A stretch of DNA of 25,123 bases from Darksidea phi (taxonomy: Eukaryota; Ascomycota; Dothideomycetes; Pleosporales; Lentitheciaceae), in contig JASJFT010000368.1 of assembly GCA_030770425.1 (NCBI GenBank), positions 1 through 25,123 on the forward strand. The letters are read 5' to 3'. The notes under the pieces were generated by a model, which did no database searches, was not told the DNA's origin, and was given only the letters and a program-made list of their open reading frames with translations. This document shows, piece by piece, positions 1-9,537 of the stretch (position 1 is the stretch's first letter; each line of letters starts with the position of its first letter). The position numbers and the translations under genes are program-made.

Positions 1-269
1 CTCTTAATATTTTTTTATAGTAATTATACCTTTTCTCTCTCTTTAAAAGTAGGTACTTCCTTTTACTTCTTATTATAATATTTATTTATTCTATTTTAAA
101 GGAATTCTATATCTTCCTTAAGCTATTAGTATATTCGTAGAATAATTTTTACTATTTCTTCTCTATTCTAGCTATAAGATTAAAGTTACTTAGGTTCTTT
201 ATATATTTCTAGTTTAATTCTATAGTTTATAAAGAAAGATATTATCTTCGTTATATTATATTATAAACT

Positions 270-720
270 ATTATATATAAATTATATTATAGGTAAAAGT
301 ATAATCTAATTATTCTATTAGTAGTTTAGATAATATCTAAGATATTACTCTACTATTTAGTTTATTCGTTTAGTTAGTTCGTCTATCTACGGATAATAGG
401 TAGTTAATATACTATATTTTATTTCTAGTTTAGCTATAAGGGTTTACTAAAATTTTACTATAAATTTAATATTTCTATCTAAAATAATCTTATCTAATAT
501 TCTATATTTACTAAATACGTATCTTAGTAAGGTATAGATAAGTTATTCTATTATATTTTCTTTATCTATATATAGAATAAAGTAAGTATACTTTATAAAC
601 TTATCTACTACTATTAGTATAGTATTATAGAATACTTCTATTATTAGTTCCTTAGAACGTAGTAACTACGTAATAAAGTCTATAGTAATAATCTTCTATA
701 GTCTTTCTATATTTTCTATT
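270..720 (-). pseudogene. integrase core of the Ty3/gypsy element, dead
   Basis: Three blocks of a retroviral-type integrase can be read on the minus strand. Near 655-720 is a degraded version of the linker that ends in a (S/T)-x-DF(I/V) motif, with a TAG where Trp is expected. Near 540-640 the residues ILIVVDKFIKYTYFI match the usual ILVVVDR-F-KYAHFI block. Near 290-402 a run beginning YYP and containing DELTKRIN, VE and YLRYYLNY matches the fungal gypsy block YHP-DGQTERVNQ-LEQYLR. Differences are mostly Gly to Glu/Arg, His to Tyr and Gln/Trp to stop, all G-to-A or C-to-T type. Integrase would insert the cDNA copy; this one is inactive. Confidence 0.85.
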
Positions 721-1477
721 AGTTATAGTATTCTATAGGGTATATATCTAGTATACTTATTATATTAATAGTTTATATATTCTAAAAGTATCTAGATAAT
801 TAGCTATCTTATATATAGAAAATAGTACGTTCTTATTAATTATTTAAGAGTCTTTTCTACTTTCTAATATCTATATACTAGTACCTTATAGTATTATCTA
901 ATAAATTCTTTTCGTATTATCTTAGGTATATAGACCTTTTAGAATATATAGATAATTCTATCTTTTTCTTAAATTACTTCTTAAATCTCGTTTTATTCTT
1001 CTATTACTTCTATAGTAGCTATATAGATCTATTAGGTCTATTTATTTCCTTTTAATTTAAGTATCGTTTCTTATATTTTTACTAACTTTAGGCGGTTATA
1101 AGTAATCGTTCCGTCTAGTTATAATTTAAGGATTACTATACTAGATTTCTCTATTCCTTAGTAGTTAGATCTTCTACTAAGCGTATCTACTTATTTATTT
1201 TCTAACCCTTTAATATATACGATCTTAATATCGTAGATTATAAGAGTTTATACCTATTATATCTATCTTCTAATTAAAGGTTTATTTATTAAGAATTCTA
1301 TTAAATTCTTATAATTTATATAGATTATAATAGAGTATTTAGATTTTTATAAATTAGATCTCTATTCCTTTAGTACTTTAATAATTATTAGTAATTCTTT
1401 ATTATAGATATTATAGTTAAGCTTAGCTAGTAATATCTTTTATAAGAAGTAGTATACTAGTCTAAGGTTATCTTTAT

Positions 1478-1533
1478 TATCTTTCTATAGTAGTACTACT
1501 CCTATTATATAGTCTAATATATCTATTTTAATA
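1478..1533 (-). pseudogene. RNase H motif of the Ty3/gypsy element, dead
   Basis: The minus strand reads IKIDILDYIIGVVLL, which aligns with the gypsy RNase H block of the form (V/I)-x-TDAS-x-YAIGAVL. The first catalytic Asp is still present, while Ala and Ser of the DAS triplet are changed. It lies about 150 codons downstream of the reverse transcriptase motif, the spacing expected for RT followed by RNase H. Confidence 0.75.
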
Positions 1534-1943
1534 ATTAAAGATTTTTTAGAGTTATATATCTTAATTACGGATTTCTTAGTAAATTATTCTTTAATCTTTT
1601 TAAAAGCTTATTAGTACTCTTCTTTCTATTTAAAGAGTTAATCTTTCCTCGTAAGTTACGTAAGTAGTACTATTATTATACTCTATTATAGTATTAACTT
1701 TTAATAAAAGTTATAGAATTTTAAAAATAATTATAGTTTCTTAAGATTCTTAGACGTAGACTATTCTTTAATTTTCTTAATCTATTATAGATCTACTTTA
1801 ATTTCTTCTAGTTTAATAATAAATTCTAGAAACTTTATTTCTTATATATAGAATTTATATTTTCGTAGATAAAAGTATAATTATATTTTCTTAAGTATCT
1901 ATAAAATCTTCTTTATATATTCTTTATATTCTTCTTCTATCTT

Positions 1944-1976
1944 AGAGTAGATTAGAATATTATCGAGGTATACTAT
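1944..1976 (-). pseudogene. reverse transcriptase catalytic motif (YLDD changed to YLDN)
   Basis: The minus strand reads IVYLDNILIYS. The Ty3/gypsy reverse transcriptase consensus here is VYLDDILIYS, with the two Asp holding the catalytic metal ions. The second Asp has become Asn (GAT/GAC to AAT), a G-to-A change as RIP makes. The motif alone shows that the enzyme is inactive. Confidence 0.9.
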
Positions 1977-2837
1977 TATAAACTAGTTAAGATAATTTTA
2001 TAAAATATTATTAATCTATTTCTAGAAGGTTATAGGTATATTAGTAAGTTTAAAAGATATTACTTAGTACTTATATAGTCCTTTCTTTATTCTAAAAGCT
2101 ATCTTCTATTCTTTACCTTTCTTAATTCTAATCTAGTAATATATATTTTAGATATCTAGTCGTATAAACTACTTAGCTTTTCTTAGTCAGTCTTATATTT
2201 CTAATATTAGAGGTAAAAGGTATTAATTTTTAATTATAATATTATTAAGTATTTAATAATTAATATATAATCGTAGTTCTATAGTACTCTTCTTAGGTAT
2301 AAAAAGAACTAGATATCCTATAGATAAATTTAAGTATTAAATATACCTTTTTATAAGATTATCTTTAAGATACTTTATTATAATCTTTTCCTCTTCTTTA
2401 GTTAACTTATAGATTAGTTTAAATCCTAGAGTTTTTTCTTCTTATAATAGGATTATATAGTTCTAGGACTAGTACTAGAGTAGACTTTTCTTTAGTTCTA
2501 TAAATAGTTTCTTCTATTCCCTATAATATTCTAGAATATTATTATTTTCTTCTTAAGTTACGCCGAGATTCTATTATAGAAATAATACTTATTAGTTTAT
2601 CTATCGAATTTAAGAATCGACTTCTTAGAACTATAGTATTTCTAGGATTATATCTTAATTATCTAATATTTTAATTATATTAAGTATTTTATTTTCCTTT
2701 TCCTATCCCTATAGACTAAGTTTACCTTTAGTTTCGTATATTATAGATTTATTAAATAGTTCTCCTTTAATAGTATATATAATACTAGGGTATTATTTCT
2801 TTTATTAGAGAATCTTCTTTTATTAGATAAAGTCCTT

Positions 2838-2876
2838 ACTAATAAAATTTTAAGTAGCTCTACTATTAATTAAGGT
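2838..2876 (-). pseudogene. retroviral-type aspartic protease active site, dead
   Basis: The minus strand reads TLINSRAT, a TAA stop, then NFIS. Gypsy proteases have LIDSGAT-x-NFIS here, with DSG as the catalytic triplet. Both the Asp (to Asn) and the Gly (to Arg) have changed by G-to-A transitions. Position about 290 codons ahead of the RT motif fits a gag-protease-RT order. Confidence 0.8.
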
Positions 2877-4949
2877 AGTAATCTTTCTTCCTTAGTAGGT
2901 TTCTTAGAGGTAAATATAGTCCTATTCTTCTATTTCTTAGATTCTTATCTTTTTTAGCTAATATTTCGTATTAATCTTAGTCTAGATATACTTTAAATAT
3001 TTATTTTCTAGGTATTCGTACTATAGTCTTCCTAGAATATAGTTTAATAATAGAAGTAGTCCTAGTATAATTCTAATATATTCTTTTTATTACTAATTCT
3101 TAGATTATTACTATCTATATACTACTTCTAGTATAACTACTTAGGTAATCCTTTTATTATAATCTTTTACTAGGTAGTAGTTATTTTTTTACTTTACTCT
3201 TTTATAGAGTTAATATTCTTTCTATATATATAAGATCTATATAATTTTAAAATATATTAAATATTTTATTTTATATTATAGGTTATCCTCTAGATTAACC
3301 TTATATCTCTAATTATTATATTTTATAAAGGTCGTTCGTACGGGAATCTATTATTTAATTACTATATACTATAGTTATTCTCTATTAACTATCTTTATAA
3401 TATACTATATTTTCTTTTAAATTTCTTAATTAAGTATAAGGTCTATAATAATAAAGTTCTATTTAATCTATTATTTAAAATCTTTAAATAGTCGATATAT
3501 TAGATAAGATCTAGATTATTCCTTATAGATCTCTTATATTATTATAGATATTATAGTTTTTTCTATAAACTATAAGGCTTAAGTATAGATTATATTAAGT
3601 TTTAATACTAGTCCTATTTTTTTCCTAGAGGGTCGAATTATCTATAAATATCTAGTATTTTTATATAATATAACTAGATTTTTATCTTCTAATTCTAAGG
3701 ACTTATTACTATTATCGACTATTTATAATAGTATATCTAGGGTATTATTAGAATCTTTCTTTTCTATAGATAAGTCTTTCTTAGGTACTTCTTCTTATAC
3801 TTCTATTAAGAATAAAACTCTTCTTTAAGACTCCCGAGTCGTAGCTATCTACTATTTCTATAGCTAATAACTAGTATTTAGCTTAGCTTTATAGTACGTC
3901 TTATACTAGTCGTATATATAAGTCGTCTAATATATAGTATTATATTCTTATATTATAGCTATTCTATTCTTCTTACCCTACTAGGTATATTAGGGTTTTT
4001 CTTTTCTTTAATTTAATCTATAGTCTTTTATTAGGTATTCTTACTTTTTATATTTAAAGTATACTTATTTTTTATAGAGCTCTTATCTCTTAGAATTCTA
4101 TCTCCTCTTCTTAGGTTCTAAACTAGTCTCTAGGACTATTACTTCTAGTCTATAATATTTTTCTTTCTTCTTCTTTTCGTAGAATTTAACCTTTTCTTTT
4201 CTTTCTAGGTTCTAAAGATAGAGGTTATTATCGATCTTAATAACTTATTTAATTAATCCTCTTATAGTCTAGGATTATTCTATCCGAATTATTTTATAAC
4301 GAATATAGTCTTTTAGTCCTTCGTAGTATTATAATATAAGGACTACCTCTCCCTATTAAATCTTTATAGCGAGTTATTTAAACTTAGATATATAGATTAT
4401 AGTAGATTTTATCTATCTAAGGTATATAATTTTTTATTCTACTAGTCTTTCTAAATTAATATCTTTAAAGGTAATATATAACTTATTCTCGAAGTACTTA
4501 TAACTTAAGAAGATAGTCTTTATTTTATTACTTTATTAAGCTTCTAGTAGTTATAACTATTCGTTTAGATATATTTTAAACTAAGTAATAGCCTTCCCTA
4601 TAAACTAGATAGCTACGAACGATACTTTATTACTTTTAGTAGATAATTTTATTCTATTAAGATTGAGGTAGATTACTATATTAGCTAAAAATTCTCTAAG
4701 TTTCGACCTTATTCTATTAAACTTTTCTAGTTTTTTAAGTTTTAATAGTTTACTTATATACTTCTAGAGTTAGATAGTTAACTCTATAAGCTAGACTTCT
4801 AATATATCTTCTCTTTTCTTAAATATATACTAATTCTTAATAACTCTTTTAAAGTTTTCTATAGTTATACTACCTTCTAGAGAACTAAATTCCTAGTAGC
4901 TTTCTATCTTAGAGGGTTCGGTCTAAGTTAACGGCTACGCCGCTCCGCT

Positions 4950-6992
4950 TTATTAGGTTTCTTCTCCTACTATTATAATTAGCTATTCCTACCTATTAGA
5001 TAGTTAAGGTATTAAACGGGGTCTAGGCCCGATAGATTATTTAGCCTCGTTTAGGGTTTATACTTAAGATAGGAAAGAAGAAGTTAGAATAAGTAGGTAA
5101 TAGTATAATTATATTAATAGGTAAGAATTAATCTAGATTCGAAATTAACTATAAGAAGAAAGACTATCTAGGAGATTTATAGTTATTATATATTAATTTA
5201 GTTTCCTTAGATCTATAACTCTATATCTATAGATCTACTAAGCTATAGCTTTATAGCTCTATTCTAATAAATCTACTAAGCTATTATATAACCCTTAGAT
5301 TTATCTTCGCTAAGATATAGATCTATTATATAACTTCCTAGTAAAGTTATCTATACTAATTATTATTTATACTATAGTTATAATCGTTATATTCTATATT
5401 AGAGCTAGTAATAGGTTTAATCTCGGGTAGCTCTTCCTACTATTATTCCGTAGTATATATTTAGTTTATAATAATTATATTACCCCTTCTTTTAATCTTA
5501 TATTAAGATTTCTAAATATCTTAGCTATATACTTTTCTTTTAGGAATCTCCTATAATTTCTTTTTACTAGAATTTCTAAAATATTCTAGCTAAGTACCTC
5601 TCTTTTAGAAATCTTTTATTATTATCTAGTATTAATTTATAATACTATTATTACTTACTCTAATTACTTCGTTTAATATATTATTATATTATTCTAAGTT
5701 TATATATATTCGTTTATAGTATCTAGTATTCGTTATATTTAGATATTATTAATTAAGCCTTAGAACTATAGTATAGTAAAACTCTTTAATTCTACTATCT
5801 TTTTATCTAACTTTTCTCTCTACTTTAGTTTAATAGACTATCGGAAGTCCTATAGACGTCGTTAAAAACTATAGTATATAGGTATATTAAAGATAGGGTA
5901 GTAAAGCTTATAACCTATAGTTAAAAGAATAGAAGAAAAGAGTTAATAGAATAGACGGTCGAATAATTAATTAATTAAACTATTTCTTCTATCTACTATA
6001 TAATAGAATAGATAACGAATACTAGCTAAAGACTCTTCTAGATAATATCCTTTTAAAGTCTAGTCTAACGTTTTACTACTTATCTAAGCCTTTAATACTT
6101 AATTAAGAGACTTTCTTTACTACTATACTATATAAGTAGAGATTTTTAAGTACGTCGTCTAGAATTAATCTATATAGAAGTCTATACTATCTACTAGAAC
6201 GCTTAGCTAGTAGTTTACTCTATAATTATAGAGTAATTCTATTTCTCCTCTAAGTATTAAAAAATCTACTTATTATTTAGCCCTACGTCCTTCTAAACTA
6301 AGTACTTATTAGAGAACTAAATTCTAGAATTATATTAATTAATATTCCTATATATATAGTAGAACTCTAGACGTTTCTAAGTAATAGTACTATTAATTTT
6401 AAGCCTTCTCTTTACTCTAAACTTAGTAAGACCCTTCTCTTTTAAGACTTTATAAGCTATATAGTAGAAGTAGTTCTTTTCTAGGTAGACTTTCTCGATA
6501 AGCTATTTATACTAAATCTTTAGGATTTTTCGGGTATAATATAATAGTATTTACTTTTCCCTTCTTATAAGTATAGAAGGCCTACTAGAGTAAGGGTATA
6601 AGATATTACTAACTATTTTATTATATCTATAAAGGATATTATATATAGTTTAGTATATAATATAGAATTTAGCTATAAGCTCTTTTATAGTTATACTAGT
6701 CTTAAATTTTAAAATAATACTAATATACGCGTCGGTAGATAGCTCTCTATTAGGGCGATAATTTCTACTAATTTCTATATTAAACGAGCGTTATAGGGGT
6801 ATATTATAGATAGCTTTAGTATAGGTATTAAGATATATCGCGTTTTAGTAGGGTATTCTATCTATAAACTTTTATTATATAACTATAAATCTTTATATAA
6901 TATCTAGAGCCCTTATAATTAGTCGATTAATTATAAGGACTTACTAGGTATAGCGAACTAATAGCCCTTACGATTAAACGACTAATCGCGTA
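4950..6992. other. AT-rich RIP-mutated intergenic repeat DNA
   Basis: No open gene was found. Composition is like the retroelement to the left but with more CpG-bearing pockets (for example around 6720-6960), so RIP may be less complete toward the island. It contains one copy of a dispersed repeat (5871-6133). Some of this stretch could be the retroelement's 5' LTR and leader, but I could not identify LTR ends or a primer binding site. Confidence 0.6.
5871..6133 (+). repeat. dispersed direct repeat, left copy (about 263 bp)
   Basis: This segment aligns over its full length with 18910-19173 in the same orientation. The two start with the same ATAGTATATAGGTATATTA and end with a similar TACTATACTATAT. 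Almost all differences are C/T or G/A transitions, and the left copy has the T or A at most of them, so it carries the heavier RIP load. It is probably a fragment of a transposon or LTR; the family is unknown. Confidence 0.85.
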
Positions 6993-7389
6993 AGCTTAGT
7001 AGCTAGCTAATATCGAGCTTAATAGCTAGCTAATATCGAGCTTAGTAGCTAGCTAATATCGAGCTTAGTAACTTGCTAATATCGAGCTTAGTAACTAGCT
7101 AATATCGAGCTTAGTAACTTACTGATATCGAGCTCAGTAGCTGGCCGATATCAAGTTTAGTAGCTGGCCGATATCTAGCTCGGTGGCTAGCCTATATGGC
7201 TGATATCTAGCTCGGTAGCTAGCTTAGTAGCTGGCTAATATCAGGCTCAGTAGCTGGCTGATATCTGGCTCAGTAGCTGGCTGATATCTGGCTCAGTAGC
7301 TGGCTGATATCTGGCTCAGTAGCTGGCTGATATCGAGCTTAGTAGCTAGCTTAGTAGCTAGCTGATATTAAGCTCTATAGCTAGCTTTA
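6993..7389 (+). repeat. 23-bp tandem array (about 17 copies) at the GC boundary
   Basis: Direct tandem copies of a 23-bp unit. The left copies read close to AGCTTAGTAGCTAGCTAATA + TCG; four copies at 7244-7335 are nearly identical and read close to GGCTCAGTAGCTGGCTGATA + TCT. The two types differ mainly by G/A and C/T changes. A few copies are irregular in length (around 7170-7240 and 7340-7389). The array sits where the AT-rich flank gives way to intermediate-GC DNA. No spacers separate the units, so it is a minisatellite. Confidence 0.9.
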
Positions 7390-8430
7390 CGTAATTCTTA
7401 TGTAATCCTTCGGATTCCTTCCTACGGGTAAACGTAGGCTTTTTTGCTCGTTACCTTAGTGACTACTTATCACCGAGTCCCTTCCCTTCCTAGGAGAAGA
7501 ATTCGACCGAAGTTGGGGCAAGAAGCTCTTAGAGCGTCCAACCCCGAGTAAATTTATCTACTAACTCGAAAAGCTGGCTCCTAGGTAAATTCGGAGACTT
7601 GGTTGCTTGCTTTCCGCTTAACCGTTGAAGCATCCGATAGATAGGCGTAGCATTCTACCGCGTTCCCGTACCAGCGAAATATGGATTTGATAGCCGTTGC
7701 GAATCCTAGAGTGCCTGTATAACCTTAATTATAGGCATGTCCTGTTTTAGCTCAGCTCCTTACTTTTAGCACGACCGGCATGCTGAAGCAGTTCGCTATG
7801 AAGAGGGGTAGATGGCATCGATGGTCCTAATAGAATAGCGTAATAATATAATTTATTATCAAAGCTCCGTACCTCTCTTTTCCGTTATAAGTTTAGCAGT
7901 AACTGCTATACATCCATTAACGCCTTGTACCGTATTACACCTTTTCTAGACCACTAAGACAAGTAGCTCTATCGCATAGTACCCGCGTTTGATGCTACCG
8001 CTAATAGCATGTTATCCTCGTCAAGCTAGTTAACCCACCGCAGGCTCCCTGCCGCACCGAAAGTCGCGTACTAGCGGTCGTCCGAAGACACGGAACCAAA
8101 ATTGCTATGCTATAGGAAAATGTGTCAAATGTACCTGGGGAGGTTGTACCCGATTTCATGTGTCGTGCACATAAGGTGGCAAATCGCCACTGCTAGCAGG
8201 GAGGGCGGCCGACCCGCTCCGGCCATGCCCTTGCGAGGTGGCGAATCTATAAGAGGTGAGTCAGTCGACACATGTATGGATGTGATTACGTTAGGAAGCG
8301 AATATCAAACTTGCGAATATACCATTGTATGTTATCTACCTAATAGCCAACTTACTTATATAACCATTCGCGAAGACCATCTTCGGCGGTTGATCGGCTG
8401 AACTTACCCCCGCCTGCTCGGTCATAGTGT
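7390..8430. other. intermediate-GC intergenic stretch, no gene found
   Basis: Base composition is between the AT-rich flank and the gene island. Only short open frames occur, without recognisable protein character. I saw no tRNA or rRNA. It may be lightly RIP-mutated flanking DNA or decayed coding sequence. Confidence 0.55.
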
Positions 8431-9500
8431 TCATCGCACCGCAGGTTCGACCCCGATGGTCAACCACGCCGGGCCGCACCCAGACATGGCTGCTGTCTTG
8501 CGTGCGAGATCGCTAAACGCAAACTTGGGGTCACGGTTCTTGCGGTATGGGTTAATAAGCAGGCTGAAGATCCCCATGATGTTGTACACGACATCGACAG
8601 AGTGTGACGATATGCGCATGAACATGCTCGGCCAGACGCCAGTTTACTTAGTATTGTTATTAGTCTGGCAGAGGGCGGCGCGGGGAGCACGACGGGGAGA
8701 GTCGCTAGGGATTCCAATGTATGATGCATTCAAGACACCGCCAGGCGGAGCGGTGGTCCGGTATGGCTTAGCGTCAGCGAGGTTGAGAAGGCCGACCAGC
8801 TTGATGAGGAAGAGGCCGATTTTGTGGGCCCTCTTAGGGTCCTTATCAATCCATTTATCCTCATCAGACACTCTTTTAAATGCCCAGGGCCTTTTCGGCC
8901 CCCGCGGATCAGACTCGTTCTTCTGGGTCCGGGGGCAGGAAACATAGATCCATGTCTGGTTTTTGTTGAGAATAGCCTCTTGCAGTGTTCATGCGTGGTC
9001 TATCCACACCGTTGTCTCGTTACTGCCTGTTACAGCACTGATGCCGCCGACCATGGTGACAACACAGAGGGCCTAAGTGTAGATGTCTGCCATGATATAG
9101 ATTTGGAGGCCCTTTTCCTTGCCGCTCTTGCCTCCCACCTTTCGCTCTATCTGGTCGAGACAAAAAAAGTGCAGCCAGAAATATTGGCCGTTCAGCAGCC
9201 TGACAGCGTTGGCCACCTGTCTTAGGCCAACCAGCTCAGTCGCTCCATGTATGTGCTGTTGTTTTTGCCGTCGACTTTTACATTGAGGAATTCTTTTACG
9301 GGCATTCTGTTTAGTTGCTTCTCGACACCATCTCCGTGGGACCAGACGTGCGAGATGGCGATGAACTTGGACGTCGATCTTTCTCTGTTGAGCTTCTCCA
9401 GTTCGTTTGCGGAATCGGGTTTGTTCCCAAAGCGGATACTCGCATACTGGAACGATTTAATCTCATCGTTTCGAAGAAGGGCATCGGGAATATCTGTCTG
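8431..9500 (-). pseudogene. HET-domain protein pseudogene, 5'-truncated, frameshifted, three internal stops
   Basis: The minus strand from 9500 reads into a HET signature, FIAISHVWSHGDG (about 9327-9372). A frameshift near 9225-9240 moves the frame; there FWLHFFCLD, MADIYT and TLQEAILNKN follow, the second half of a HET domain. In the second frame there are stops at 9073-9075 (TAG), 8989-8991 (TGA) and 8644-8646 (TAA). The TGA stands exactly where the family has Trp in WTLQE, so it is TGG changed to TGA. The tail contains VDVVYNIMGIFSLLINPYRK and WLTIG, usual for a branch of HET proteins. The N-terminal 300 or so residues seen in its neighbours are missing: an in-frame stop sits at 9501-9503 and the next gene ends at 9538. 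The stop changes are of RIP type; the frameshift is not. The family assignment is firm and the broken state is clear. Confidence 0.85.
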
Positions 9501-9537
9501 CTATTCATCTATGCTGGATTTGAAGACTCCATTCCAT

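Larger units (their letters stand above)
1..4950 (-). mobile_element. RIP-degraded Ty3/gypsy-type LTR retrotransposon, partial
   Basis: Read on the minus strand, this AT-rich block keeps the order of a Ty3/gypsy polyprotein: protease near 2838-2876, reverse transcriptase near 1944-1976, RNase H near 1478-1533 and integrase at about 270-720. This order, with integrase last, separates Ty3/gypsy from Ty1/copia. The expected gag lies above about 2900 but I could not recognise a zinc knuckle. Every domain is crossed by stop codons that fit CAA, CAG or TGG changed to TAA/TAG, as RIP produces. The element runs off the left window edge and I could not define its LTRs, so the right boundary is approximate. 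It cannot encode a working product. Confidence 0.85.

Noticed and set aside
6993..7389. CRISPR-like array
   Set aside because: Units are contiguous with no spacers, and the host is a fungus; it is a minisatellite. The same holds for 14836-14926.
8102..8401. 99-codon open frame
   Set aside because: Composition and residues do not look like a protein; no start context or neighbours to support it.
8436..8462. tRNA T-loop (GGTTCGACCCC)
   Set aside because: The flanking bases do not form a T stem beyond two pairs and no acceptor or anticodon arm is present. It lies at the end of the HET pseudogene.
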